DNA of 64,000 nt from Kibdelosporangium sp. MJ126-NF4 (GTDB lineage Bacteria; Actinomycetota; Actinomycetes; Mycobacteriales; Pseudonocardiaceae), in the NCBI RefSeq assembly GCF_000826545.1, contig NZ_CDME01000015.1, forward strand, positions 770,695 through 834,694, given 5' to 3'. The translations under genes were made by a program, and so were the position numbers. The notes below the pieces were generated by a model. The model saw nothing but the letters and a program-made list of their open reading frames with translations. It did no database searches and was not told the origin of the DNA. Position 1 is the first letter of the stretch. Each line of letters starts with the position of its first letter. Below are positions 35,173 to 43,973 of the stretch, in pieces.

Positions 35173-35361
35173 ATGAGCAGGATCCGGGAGATCTTCGAGG
35201 CTCTCACCCGCGGTCCGCTGGGCGCCAGCGCCGACGGCGGCAGGATGGGTGTGGGGCTCTCGGCTGCCATGGCGCAGTCCGAGCGTGGTCTCTCCGATGA
35301 GGTCGAGACCTACCTGCGTGACACCGGCCCCACGAAGAAGGCAGACGCCGAGACCGTCTGA
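35173..35361 (+). CDS. Small hypothetical protein, 62 residues
   Basis: A soluble 62-residue protein: MSRIREIFEALTRGPLG, a glycine-rich middle, then AMAQSERGLSDEVETYLRDT and a charged tail. ATG 35173 follows a strong ribosome site, GAGGAGGAGTG. An operator-like site of the oxalate set precedes it, so it may be co-induced with oxalate degradation. No family is recognised; the helical pattern suggests a small regulatory or accessory protein. Confidence 0.65.
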   Translation: MSRIREIFEALTRGPLGASADGGRMGVGLSAAMAQSERGLSDEVETYLRDTGPTKKADAETV

Positions 35362-35392
35362 TCGGTCCCGACGCCCACCTTCTTGCCGGACT

Positions 35393-36382
35393 TCAGCCGC
35401 CGTTGACGGTCACCGACTCCGGCTCCGCTGGTTCCTTCGGCTGCCGCCGAACCTTGATCAAGCTCGCCACCGTCGTCACTGCCAGTGTGCCGAGAATGAT
35501 GCCGAGCGAGATCAGGATGGGAATCTCCGGAGCCCAGCGCACACCGTCGTGGTGCAGCGCCTCGAACACGAGCTTCACGCCGATGAACGCCAGTACGACC
35601 GACAGCCCCTTGCTCAGATAGACGAGCTTGTCCAGCAGGCCGCCGAGCAGGAAATACAGCTGTCGCAGGCCCATCAGCGCGAACGCGTTCGCGGTGAACA
35701 CCAGATAGGGCTCCTTGGTGAGGCCGAAGATGGCCGGGATGGAATCGAGCGCGAACAGCAGGTCCGTCGTACCGATCGCGATCATCACGATCAGCATCGG
35801 CGTGACCAGCTTGCGCCCGTCCACCCTGGTGATCAGCCTGGCACCGTCGTAGGAGTCCGTCGCGGGCAGGAACCTCTTGGCAACACGGAGAACCGCGTTC
35901 TCCTTGAACTCGTCCTCGTCGTCATCCTTGTGACGGATGAGCTTCCAGGCCGTGTAGATGAGGAACGCGCCGAAAATGTAGAACAGCCAGTCGAATCGGG
36001 AGACGGCCTGGGCACCCACTGCGATGAACAGACCTCTCATCAGCAGTGCCAGGACGATCCCGATCGACAGCACCTTCTGCTGGTACTGCTTCGGCACCGC
36101 GAAGGCGCCCATGATGATGATGAACACGAACAGGTTGTCCACCGAGAGCGAGTACTCGGTGACCCAGCCCGCGAAGAACTCACCACCAGGCTTCCCACCG
36201 GCGAACAGGGTCACTCCCAGTCCGAAGAGGACCGCGAGGCCGACGTAGGCCGCCACCCACAGTGTGCATTCCCGCATGGAGGGTTTCCGCGGATTGCGCG
36301 ACACCAGATAGAAGTCGAACATGATCATTGCGGACAGGCTGGCCACCGTCACCAGCCAAACCCATGTGGGGATGTTCGTCAT
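35393..36382 (-). CDS. TerC family integral membrane protein
   Basis: 329 residues with nine or so helices. The TerC signature is clear: FFAGWVTEYSLSVDNLFVFI with acidic residues in the membrane, and DLLFALDSIPAIFGLTKEPYLVFTANAFALMGLRQLYF. TerC/Alx proteins export or balance Mn2+ or Ca2+ and other divalent ions. It is the last gene of a coupled operon (4-bp overlap with the gene before). The operon's first gene is also metal-transporter-like. Confidence 0.9.
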   Translation of the reverse strand: MTNIPTWVWLVTVASLSAMIMFDFYLVSRNPRKPSMRECTLWVAAYVGLAVLFGLGVTLFAGGKPGGEFFAGWVTEYSLSVDNLFVFIIIMGAFAVPKQYQQKVLSIGIVLALLMRGLFIAVGAQAVSRFDWLFYIFGAFLIYTAWKLIRHKDDDEDEFKENAVLRVAKRFLPATDSYDGARLITRVDGRKLVTPMLIVMIAIGTTDLLFALDSIPAIFGLTKEPYLVFTANAFALMGLRQLYFLLGGLLDKLVYLSKGLSVVLAFIGVKLVFEALHHDGVRWAPEIPILISLGIILGTLAVTTVASLIKVRRQPKEPAEPESVTVNGG

Positions 36383-36921
36383 CGTGACTTGCTCGCCTCC
36401 CGCCTGCGGTTACGGGCCTCTCGCGCCTCCCACATGACACGCGCATGTGAGGCGTAGCGATCATAGACCCGCGCCGCCGCGGGGTTGTGGCCGGACATCC
36501 GGTGCCACCAGCGCGGCGCCAGGCGTTCGTGCGTCCAGAGGAACCCGATCGCGAATCCCGTGCTGATGATCCCCTGGTAGGCGAGGAAGCCGGGGACATT
36601 GGACGGGACGCCGGGAACGCCGGTCAGCACCAGGTGGGTCAGTACCTCCTGCAGCAGCCGTGCGAGGGGGAAACCAACCAACCAGAACAGGCACGCGGGC
36701 GCGAACCCGCCGAGCCGAACCTTGCCAAACGCCACCAACACGCTGTAGGCGGCACCGAGCAGGCCGAGCGGCACCGCGAGTGACAGTGCCGCGACCAGCG
36801 CCCAGCCCAGTGGCTGACCGACGACCAGTGCCATCAGGCCCGCGACGCAGCCCGCCACGAAACCGACGGTGAACCCCGGGAAGCCCACCTCTGCCAGCTC
36901 GCGTACTCGTTTGCCGTCCAT
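36379..36921 (-). CDS. Membrane protein in the Nramp-TerC operon
   Basis: 180 residues with about four hydrophobic segments (FPGFTVGFVAGCVAGLMALVV, ALVAALSLAVPLGLLGAAYS, APACLFWLVGFPLARLLQ, YQGIISTGFAIGFLWTHERL) and a charged, arginine-rich cytoplasmic end. I recognise no named family. It overlaps the upstream Nramp-like stop and the downstream TerC start by 1-4 bp, so all three are translated together and it is probably an accessory to metal transport. Confidence 0.75.
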   Translation of the reverse strand: MDGKRVRELAEVGFPGFTVGFVAGCVAGLMALVVGQPLGWALVAALSLAVPLGLLGAAYSVLVAFGKVRLGGFAPACLFWLVGFPLARLLQEVLTHLVLTGVPGVPSNVPGFLAYQGIISTGFAIGFLWTHERLAPRWWHRMSGHNPAAARVYDRYASHARVMWEAREARNRRREASKSR

Positions 36922-38411
36922 CAGCCGACGACCACGCCGAAGCGGAACAACGAGTAGAACAGCAGACCGAGGTAGAACACCGCGCCGAAACCGACGATCA
37001 GGTTGGTGTACCACTTCGGCCTGATCGGTTTCGGCAGCATCCTGTTGTTCACCAGCAACAGCACCACGCAGTAGGAGCCCATCGCGAAGGTGGACAGGAA
37101 CGCCAGGATGTCCAGCACCGACTCGGGTCCGTCGGCGGGCCCGGCCAGCAGGATCAGGATGCCGAAGGTGATCACGCCCCACAGGAAGCCCGCGTAGAGG
37201 TGTGACATCTTGAACCGCTTGGCGCCCTTGACGAAGAAGTACGTCATGTCCGCCTGTCCCCGGGAGAACGAGTCGAACAGGCCGAGCGTGGCGTTCAGTC
37301 CGATCAACGCGATGAAGCCGAAGAACAGCCCGCCGAGCACGGGTCCGCCCGCCTGTGCGAACGCGTCGGACATCGCTGACAGCGCCGCGTCGCGGTCACC
37401 GCCCTCGATCAGCGTCTTGACATTCGGGTTGGACCGTGCGGCCGATTGGGCCAACACCGTGAACGAGATGGTGACGAGCATCGTGATGCCCCAGAACAGC
37501 AACAGGGCGTCGAAGGTGACCCAGCGCCGCCACCCCCGCCACTTGCGCATCTCGTCCGGGTTGTCGGTGTCGAACATGAACCCGCGGTTGGGCATTTCCT
37601 CTTCTTCGCCCGCGTGCCGCAACCCGCGCAGCTTCGGGATGTGCGCACCCATTCCGGCGCCGCTGTCGCGAAGGTGCAGGGTATACCACATTTGTTGCAT
37701 ACCCGACGGGCCCGCGAACGCGACCGAGCCGACCACGATCGGGAACCACGCCTCGGACATCGCCGCCGACGGGAAATACCCGAACGCGAACATGCCCGAG
37801 AGGGTGGAGGCGAGATCGTCCCAGTTGCCGACCATGGACGCGATCACCGCCGTGCCGACGACCAGTATTCCGATCAGGATCGCGAGCACGTTCTCCAGCA
37901 GGTTGTAGATCACCCTGGCGAGGCTGAAGAGGATGCCCACCAGGACAAGCGCGACGCAGGCGGTCACGACCCACGGTATGCCGGTTATCTCCTCGAACGC
38001 CGCCGCGCCCGCGGACAGGTGACCTGGCCAGATGTAGACCAGGATCGCCACCACGAAGAAGAACCACATGATCGGTTTGAACACGCGGGCCGCACCCGTG
38101 AAGATGCTCTCTCCGGTGGCCATCGCGTACCTGGCCATCTCCAGCATCACGAAGGCCTGCAGCGTCACGCCGATCAGGAACAGCCATCTGATGTCCGGCC
38201 CGAAGACCAGAACCAGCCTCGGCCACATGTAGGACTCGCCCATCCCGACACCGAGGGCGACCAGGAAAACCGTCGGTCCCAACAAGTGGATCGACGGAGG
38301 TGCCTCGGGCAGGGTGCGGATGGGCATGGGATCGAGCCGACCGGCTCGCCACACTCTCTCCTCGCCGGCGACTAGGTTCGGCCCGGCTGCCGGGGTTTTC
38401 GAGGTCTCCAT
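36921..38411 (-). CDS. Nramp-related metal transporter, divergent
   Basis: 496 residues and 11-12 helices of the Nramp/LeuT fold. Helix 1 reads ALGVGMGESYMWPRLVLVFG where canonical Nramp has Asp-Pro-Gly-Asn, and helix 6 reads AFAGPSGMQQMW where Met-Pro-His is expected. Both metal-binding motifs are thus changed, as in the non-canonical Nramp-related group, some members of which carry Mg2+ or Al3+ instead of Mn2+/Fe2+. ATG 38411 follows GGAGAGGGG. It heads the Nramp-membrane protein-TerC operon, separated from the CoA-ligase gene by a strong terminator. Confidence 0.8.
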   Translation of the reverse strand: METSKTPAAGPNLVAGEERVWRAGRLDPMPIRTLPEAPPSIHLLGPTVFLVALGVGMGESYMWPRLVLVFGPDIRWLFLIGVTLQAFVMLEMARYAMATGESIFTGAARVFKPIMWFFFVVAILVYIWPGHLSAGAAAFEEITGIPWVVTACVALVLVGILFSLARVIYNLLENVLAILIGILVVGTAVIASMVGNWDDLASTLSGMFAFGYFPSAAMSEAWFPIVVGSVAFAGPSGMQQMWYTLHLRDSGAGMGAHIPKLRGLRHAGEEEEMPNRGFMFDTDNPDEMRKWRGWRRWVTFDALLLFWGITMLVTISFTVLAQSAARSNPNVKTLIEGGDRDAALSAMSDAFAQAGGPVLGGLFFGFIALIGLNATLGLFDSFSRGQADMTYFFVKGAKRFKMSHLYAGFLWGVITFGILILLAGPADGPESVLDILAFLSTFAMGSYCVVLLLVNNRMLPKPIRPKWYTNLIVGFGAVFYLGLLFYSLFRFGVVVG

Positions 38412-38452
38412 CTCAGACCCCTCTCCGTTGAGGATTTTCGATACCCCGTTCA

Positions 38453-38500
38453 CCTCGTGAGTGTTTCGTCCGGTTAGAGCCGGACGAAACACTCACGAGG
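38453..38500. terminator. Strong 21-bp hairpin terminator
   Basis: 38453-38473 and 38480-38500 are perfect inverted repeats of 21 bp with a 6-nt loop, beginning CCTCGTGAGTGTTTCGTCCGG. It follows the CoA-ligase stop and separates the catabolic operon from the transporter operon. Confidence 0.85.
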
Positions 38501-38508
38501 GGTCTTTG

Positions 38509-40638
38509 TTAGAGCAGGCCTGCTGATCTGGCCCACCGGTACTTCGCGCCCAGTACCGCCACCGGGCGTTCGGTGGTGTACGGGTACGCCACAATGCGCC
38601 TGTCGTAGAGGTATTCGCAGGCGCTTTCGACTTCGACGTCACCGGCGAGCGACGCGACCACCGGCTTGTCGATGCCCTTCGCCCTCGCCTCCTCGACGAC
38701 CCGCGCGGTCAACTCGGCGAACACCATAGGCGGTGTGACGATGGTGTGCCAGTAGCCGAGGATCAGCGCGTGGATCCGGGGGTCCTCCAGCCCGAGCCGG
38801 ATCGTCGCCTCGTAGGTGGACGGCGGTTCGCCGCCGGTGATGTCGATCGGGTTGCCCGCTGCGCCGAATGGCGGAATGAACTTGCGGAACGCCTCGTCGA
38901 GGTCGGCCGGGATGTCCATCAGGGACAGTCCCTCCGCGACGACGGCGTCCGAGAGCAGCACTCCGGAGCCACCGGCGCCGGTGATGATCACGACGTTCTC
39001 GCCCTGCGGTGTCGGCAGCAGCGGTACACCCCTGGCGAACTCGAGCATCTCGTTGAGGCCGGGTGCCCTGATCACACCTGCCTGCTTGAGCACGTCGTCG
39101 TAGACCTTGTCGTTGCCTGCCAGTGCGCCGGTGTGCGAGCTGGCGGCACGCGCGCCCATGTCGGTGCGGCCCGCCTTGAGCACGATGACCGGCTTCTTCT
39201 TGGTCATCCGCTTGGCCGCGTCGACGAACGCCCTGCCGTCCTTGAGGTCTTCCAGGTGCATGGCGACGACGTTGGTGTTGTCGTCCTGCTCGAAGTAGGT
39301 CAGCAGGTCGTCCTCGTCCACATCGGACTTGTTGCCCAGTCCGACGATCGCCGAGACACCCATCTTGGTCGAGCGGGCGAAGCCGAGGATCGCCATGCCG
39401 ATGCCGCCGCTCTGCGACGTCAGCGCGACGCCGCCCTTGACGTCGTACGGCGTGCAGAACGTCGCACACAGGTTCTGCGGGGTGTAGTAGTAGCCGTAGA
39501 TGTTCGGGCCGAGCATCCGGATGCCGCGGCGCCGGGCGATCTCGACGATCTGTTCCTGCGCCTCGTGGTTGCCGGTCTCGGCGAAGCCGGACGGGATCAG
39601 CACGGCCGCCGGGATTCCCTTGTCGCCGCACTCCTCCAGCGCACCGGGCACGAACTTGGCCGGGATGGCGAACACGGCGACGTCCACGTCACCGGGGATG
39701 TCCCTGACCGAGGCGTAGGCCTTGCGGCCCATGATCTCGGCGGCCTTCGGGTTGATCGGGTGGATCTCGCCGCGGTAGCCGCCGTTGATCAGGTTCTTCA
39801 TCACCGAGTTGCCGATCTTGCCGTCCTGGTCGGACGCGCCGATCACCGCGACGGCCGTCGGGTTCATCAGTTTGGTCATCACCCGCAGGATCTCCTCGTG
39901 CGGGATCTTCGGTTTCTCGGCGACGGCACCGGTCTGCAGGATGATCCGCACGTCGGCGGCGACCGCGCCGTCCTTGGACGCGAACACCGGGTTGAGGTCG
40001 AACTCGGCGATCTCGGGGAAGTCCGCGACCAGTTCGGACACCCGGCGGATCACGTCGGCGAGCGCGGCCGCGTCGACCGGGTCGGCTCCACGGGCTCCTT
40101 TGAGGACCTCGGCGGCCGCGATGCCGTCCAGCATGGACACCGCTTCGGCCTGGGAGACAGGCGCGAGCCGGAAGGTGACGTCCTTGAGGACCTCGACGAG
40201 CACGCCACCGAGTCCGAACGCGACGATCTTGCCGAAGGTCGGGTCGGTGGTCGCGCCGATGATGACCTCGTGGCCACCGCCGACCATCTGCTGCACCTGC
40301 ACGCCGTCGATCTGCGCGTCCGCCTTGTACGCCCTGGCGTTGGCGATGATCTTCTCGAACCCGGCCCGCGCCGCGGCCGAATCGGACACACCGACCAGCA
40401 CGCCGCCCGCTTCGGTCTTGTGCAGGATGTCCGGCGAGACGATCTTGAGCACGACCGGGAAGCCGATCTTCTCCGATAACGCGACCGCCTCGTCGGCGGT
40501 CGCGGCCAGTCCCTCGCCGGGAGTCGGGATGCCGTAGGCGTCGCACACGCGCTTGCCCTCCGGCGCGGTCAGCGCATCCCGGCCCTCGGCCCGCACCTTG
40601 TCCAGAATCTCCCGGACGGTGTCGGAATCGTCAGTCAT
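38509..40638 (-). CDS. Acyl-CoA ligase, ADP-forming acetate--CoA ligase family
   Basis: 709 residues with the domain order ATP-grasp first (residues 15-235: GFPVVLKIVSPDILHKTEAGGV), then CoA-binding (AVIGASDQDGKIGNSVMKNL, near 260), then the ligase domain with the phospho-His motif SSHTGALAG near residue 500. Enzymes of this fold convert an acid, CoA and ATP to acyl-CoA and ADP. Directly behind the CoA-transferase (4-bp gap) it probably activates oxalate or formate, or recycles acetyl-CoA. The substrate is not shown by the sequence. It is the last gene of the oxc-like/frc operon. Confidence 0.85.
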   Translation of the reverse strand: MTDDSDTVREILDKVRAEGRDALTAPEGKRVCDAYGIPTPGEGLAATADEAVALSEKIGFPVVLKIVSPDILHKTEAGGVLVGVSDSAAARAGFEKIIANARAYKADAQIDGVQVQQMVGGGHEVIIGATTDPTFGKIVAFGLGGVLVEVLKDVTFRLAPVSQAEAVSMLDGIAAAEVLKGARGADPVDAAALADVIRRVSELVADFPEIAEFDLNPVFASKDGAVAADVRIILQTGAVAEKPKIPHEEILRVMTKLMNPTAVAVIGASDQDGKIGNSVMKNLINGGYRGEIHPINPKAAEIMGRKAYASVRDIPGDVDVAVFAIPAKFVPGALEECGDKGIPAAVLIPSGFAETGNHEAQEQIVEIARRRGIRMLGPNIYGYYYTPQNLCATFCTPYDVKGGVALTSQSGGIGMAILGFARSTKMGVSAIVGLGNKSDVDEDDLLTYFEQDDNTNVVAMHLEDLKDGRAFVDAAKRMTKKKPVIVLKAGRTDMGARAASSHTGALAGNDKVYDDVLKQAGVIRAPGLNEMLEFARGVPLLPTPQGENVVIITGAGGSGVLLSDAVVAEGLSLMDIPADLDEAFRKFIPPFGAAGNPIDITGGEPPSTYEATIRLGLEDPRIHALILGYWHTIVTPPMVFAELTARVVEEARAKGIDKPVVASLAGDVEVESACEYLYDRRIVAYPYTTERPVAVLGAKYRWARSAGLL

Positions 40639-40642
40639 GAGA

Positions 40643-41872
40643 TCAGATCACTCCGTTCGCGGAGAGCTCGGCCAGCTCCTCCTCGGCGACGCCGAGTTCC
40701 TCGACGTAGATGTCCTTGTTGTGCTCGCCGAGCAACGGCGAACGCTCGACTTCGGCAGGCGAGTCGGACAGCTTGATCGGCATGCCGACCGTGCTGAACC
40801 GGCCGCGCTGCGGGTGCTCTACGTCGACGACCATGTCGTTGGCGCGCAACGACTCGTCGTTGATGATCTCCTTGGTGGACAGGATCGGTCCACAGGGGAT
40901 GTTGTGCTTGTTCAGCATCCCGAGCACGTCCCACTTGCTGTGGTTGATCGACCACTCCTCGATCAGCTGGAACATCTTGTCCAGTTTGTTCAGCCGAGCC
41001 TCCGGGGTGGCCCACTCGGGGTCCTCGGTCAGCTCGGGCCTGCCGATCAGCTGGGTGAGCGGTTCCCAGCCGACGGGCTGGACGATCACGTAGACGTAGT
41101 CGTTCGGCCCGCCCGGTGCGCACCGGACCGCCCATCCCGGCTGGCCGCCGCCGGAGGCGTTGCCGGAGCGGGGAACCGTGTCGCCGAACTCCTTGTTCGG
41201 GTACTCCTTGAGCGGGCCGTGCGCCAGGCGCTGCTGGTCGCGGAGCTTCACACGGGCCAGGTTGAGCACCGCGTGCTGCATCGCGACCGTCACGCGCTGG
41301 CCCCGGCCGGTCTGCTCACGCTGGTAGAGCGCGGCGAGAATGCCTGCCACGGCGTGCATCCCGGTCCCGGAGTCGCCGATCTGGGCGCCGGTCGCGAGCG
41401 GCGGGCCGTCCTCGAAGCCGGTGGTGCTCATCGAGCCGCCCATCGCCTGCGCCACGACCTCGTACGCCTTGTAGTGCGTGTACGGGCCGTCGCCGAAACC
41501 CTTGATGGACGCGTAGATCAGCCGTGGGTTGAGCTCCTGGAGCTTCTCCCACGGGAAGCCCATCCGGTCGACCGCGCCGGGACCGAAGTTCTCCACCATG
41601 ATGTCGAAACTGCCGATCATCCGGGTGAAGAGCTCCTTTCCCCTGTCGCTCTTCATGTTCAGCGTGATGCTGCGCTTGTTGCAGTTGAGCATCGTGAAGT
41701 ACAGCGAGTCCGCGTCCGGCAGGTCGCGCAGCTGCTTGCGGGTGATGTCGCCGGTCGGTGACTCCACTTTGACCACATCCGCGCCCAGCCACGCCAGGAT
41801 CTGGGTGGCGGAGGGCCCGGACTGGACGTGGGTGAAGTCCAGGACGCGAACGCCGTCGAGTGCCTTGGCCAT
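40643..41872 (-). CDS. frc: Formyl-CoA:oxalate CoA-transferase
   Basis: 409 residues, class III CoA-transferase. Whole-length resemblance to known Frc is strong: [51 protein letters not shown], and the catalytic Asp167 in [10 protein letters not shown]. The mobile glycine loop reads SGGGQPGW where Oxalobacter Frc has four glycines. It moves CoA from formyl-CoA to oxalate, giving oxalyl-CoA and formate. It lies 15 bp after the oxc-like gene and 4 bp before the ligase. Confidence 0.93.
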   Translation of the reverse strand: MAKALDGVRVLDFTHVQSGPSATQILAWLGADVVKVESPTGDITRKQLRDLPDADSLYFTMLNCNKRSITLNMKSDRGKELFTRMIGSFDIMVENFGPGAVDRMGFPWEKLQELNPRLIYASIKGFGDGPYTHYKAYEVVAQAMGGSMSTTGFEDGPPLATGAQIGDSGTGMHAVAGILAALYQREQTGRGQRVTVAMQHAVLNLARVKLRDQQRLAHGPLKEYPNKEFGDTVPRSGNASGGGQPGWAVRCAPGGPNDYVYVIVQPVGWEPLTQLIGRPELTEDPEWATPEARLNKLDKMFQLIEEWSINHSKWDVLGMLNKHNIPCGPILSTKEIINDESLRANDMVVDVEHPQRGRFSTVGMPIKLSDSPAEVERSPLLGEHNKDIYVEELGVAEEELAELSANGVI

Positions 41873-41887
41873 GACAGGTGCCCTCTC

Positions 41888-43621
41888 CTACTTGTACATG
41901 GTCTGGTTCATCGTGCCTGGCGCGTAGACCTCGGGGTCCACCCAGACGTTGATCAGTGATGGCAGGCCCGACTCGCGTGCGCGCAGCAGCGCGGGGCCGA
42001 TGTCCTTGGGATCGCGGACTTCCTCGCCGTAGCCGCCGAGCATCCTGGCGAACTCGTCGTAGCGGACGTCCCCGAGCGTGTTGCCGACACGGCCGCGGTC
42101 GGCGCCGTACTTGGCGATCTGGCCGTAGCGGATCTGGTTCATCGACGAGTTGTTGCCGACGATGCCGACGAACGGCAGGTTGTAGCGGACCAGCGTCTCG
42201 AAGTCCCATCCGGTCAGTGAGAACGCGCCGTCACCGAACAGCGCCACGACTTCCTTGTCCGGGCGGGCGTACTTCGCCGCCATGACAAAGGGAACGCCGA
42301 CGCCGAGTGTGCCGAGTGGACCGGGGTCCATCCAGTGGCCCGGCGACTTCGGCTGGACGACCTGGCCGGAGAACGTGACGATGTCGCCGCCGTCGCCGAT
42401 GTAGATGGAGTCCTCGGTGAGGAACTCGTTGATCTCGTGCACCAGCCGGTACGGGTCGATCGGGCTGGCGTCGGAGTGCTGGCGCGGCAGGCGCTTCTGG
42501 TACGCCGCGTCCTCGACGCCCCGCAACTCCTCCAGCCATGCCTTGCGGTTGGCGGCACCGGTGCTGGTCCGGCCGGACGCGGCCTGGGTGACCGCGGCGA
42601 GCACGGCGCCCGCGTCGCCGACGATGCCGAGGTCGATGTCGCGGTTCTTGCCGACCGTGCGGTAGTCCAGGTCGATCTGCACCACTGTGGCGCTCGGCGA
42701 CAGGCGCTTGCCGTAGCCCATCCGGAAGTCGAACGGGCTGCCGACGATGATGATCAGGTCGGCGTTCTGGAACGCGTAGCGCCGGGCCAGCTGCAGGTGG
42801 TGCGGGTCGCCGGGCGGCAGTGTGCCGCGGCCGGAACCGTTCATGAACGCGGGGACGTTGAGGGTGCGGACGAAGTCGACCGCGTCGTCGCTGCCCCGCG
42901 TGGTCCAGACCTGGCTGCCGAGCAGCACACAGGGCTTCTCGGAGTGCGTGACCAGGTCCGCGAGTCGCTCGATGTCGGCCGGGTCGCCGACCGACTTGGT
43001 CGACGCGCGGTAGCGGCCGCCCTCAGGGACCCGCGCCTTGGACACCGGGACCTTCGCGTCGAGGATGTCACGCGGGATCTCCAGGAAGGACGGTCCGGGC
43101 GCGCCCGCGAAGCACTCGCGAAACGCCATCGACACCAGGTCGGCCACGCGCTCGGTGTGCGGCACCGTCGCGGCGAACTTGGTGATCGGGGTCATCATGT
43201 CCACGTGCGGGAGGTCCTGCAGCGAGCCCATCTTGTGCTGGCTCAACGCTCCCTGGCCGCCGATCAGCAGCATCGGGCTCTCCGCGCGCAGCGCGTTGGC
43301 CACGCCGGTCACCGCGTCGGTCGTGCCCGGCCCCGCGGTGACGACCGCGCAACCGGGTTTGCCGGTGATGCGGGCGTATCCGTCGGCCGCGTGCGCCGCC
43401 ACCTGCTCGTGGCGGACGTCGACCACTTCGATGCCCTCGTCGACGCAGCCGTCGTAGATATCGATGATGTGGCCGCCGCAGAGCGTGAAGATCACGTCGA
43501 CACCCTCAGCCTTGAGTGCCTTGGCCACGAGGTGACCACCGGAGATCAGCTCGGGCTCAGCGGCACCGCCGGATGCCTCGATGCTCGCGTCCTCGGGCAC
43601 CGCCTGCGCCGTTTGCGCCAT
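41888..43621 (-). CDS. TPP-dependent oxalyl-CoA decarboxylase / 2-hydroxyacyl-CoA lyase-type enzyme
   Basis: 577 residues with the three-domain thiamine-diphosphate fold. The activating Glu is E72 in VRHEQVAAHAADGYAR. The TPP/Mg motif starts GDGAFSLTGWDFETL near residue 463 and ends in NN. Cofactor-proximal GTLGVGVPFVMAAK also fits. The position before frc argues for oxalyl-CoA decarboxylase. However, the N-terminal active-site loop (TLCGGHIIDIYDG) and the end differ from the Oxalobacter enzyme (which has VGIPIT there), so acetolactate-synthase-like or 2-hydroxyacyl-CoA lyase activity is possible. First gene of the operon, with operator candidate site 5 just upstream. Confidence 0.75.
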   Translation of the reverse strand: MAQTAQAVPEDASIEASGGAAEPELISGGHLVAKALKAEGVDVIFTLCGGHIIDIYDGCVDEGIEVVDVRHEQVAAHAADGYARITGKPGCAVVTAGPGTTDAVTGVANALRAESPMLLIGGQGALSQHKMGSLQDLPHVDMMTPITKFAATVPHTERVADLVSMAFRECFAGAPGPSFLEIPRDILDAKVPVSKARVPEGGRYRASTKSVGDPADIERLADLVTHSEKPCVLLGSQVWTTRGSDDAVDFVRTLNVPAFMNGSGRGTLPPGDPHHLQLARRYAFQNADLIIIVGSPFDFRMGYGKRLSPSATVVQIDLDYRTVGKNRDIDLGIVGDAGAVLAAVTQAASGRTSTGAANRKAWLEELRGVEDAAYQKRLPRQHSDASPIDPYRLVHEINEFLTEDSIYIGDGGDIVTFSGQVVQPKSPGHWMDPGPLGTLGVGVPFVMAAKYARPDKEVVALFGDGAFSLTGWDFETLVRYNLPFVGIVGNNSSMNQIRYGQIAKYGADRGRVGNTLGDVRYDEFARMLGGYGEEVRDPKDIGPALLRARESGLPSLINVWVDPEVYAPGTMNQTMYK

Positions 43622-43643
43622 CTGTGGTCATCTCCCTCAAGTC

Positions 43644-43656
43644 GCATACTGCATAC
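43644..43656 (-). promoter_or_regulatory. Oxalate-regulon operator candidate, site 5
   Basis: On the minus strand GTATGCAGTATGC, 23 bp before the oxc-like gene start. On the plus strand the longer GCATACTGCATACCGTATG resembles site 6 over 19 bp, with only a few differences. Confidence 0.65.
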
Positions 43657-43706
43657 CGTATGTACTTCATAGTGGACCTTATGCCGTGCCTTTGTCCAGA
43701 CTGGCT

Positions 43707-43973
43707 TCAGTCCCGCCAGTCCGGGCCGCGCCACTGTTCAACCACAGTGGACACCCGGGATACCGCGTCCGGTAGCGACATGCCACGCCCGACAGCGATA
43801 CCCAGCAGGTAGCAGGCCAGTGGCGCGGCCATCCCGCCGACGTCCCGCCCGACGCAGCGCGCCAGGGACACCAGCGCCTGTTTGTCCAGTTCGTCCGGGC
43901 TGACGCCGAGTTCGGTGGCAGCCAGCCGTGTCCATTCGTCGAGGACACTGTTGTTCGGCTGTGTGAACCTCAC
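43707..43973 (-). CDS. DUF6457 domain protein
   Basis: 88 residues matching the small helical DUF6457 family (VLDEWTRLAATELGVSPDELDK, then VGRDVGGMAAPLACYLLGIAVGRG). Such domains are often found with molybdenum-cofactor or formate-dehydrogenase genes; the biochemical role is unknown. Its start overlaps the selB stop by 4 bp, so the two are co-translated. With the oxalate genes yielding formate, a link to formate oxidation is a reasonable guess, but no dehydrogenase lies in the window. Confidence 0.75.
   Translation of the reverse strand: MRFTQPNNSVLDEWTRLAATELGVSPDELDKQALVSLARCVGRDVGGMAAPLACYLLGIAVGRGMSLPDAVSRVSTVVEQWRGPDWRD

Noticed and set aside
36383..36480. A yybP-ykoY manganese riboswitch before terC
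   Set aside because: The terC start overlaps the preceding gene by 4 bp, so there is no leader in which such an RNA could lie.
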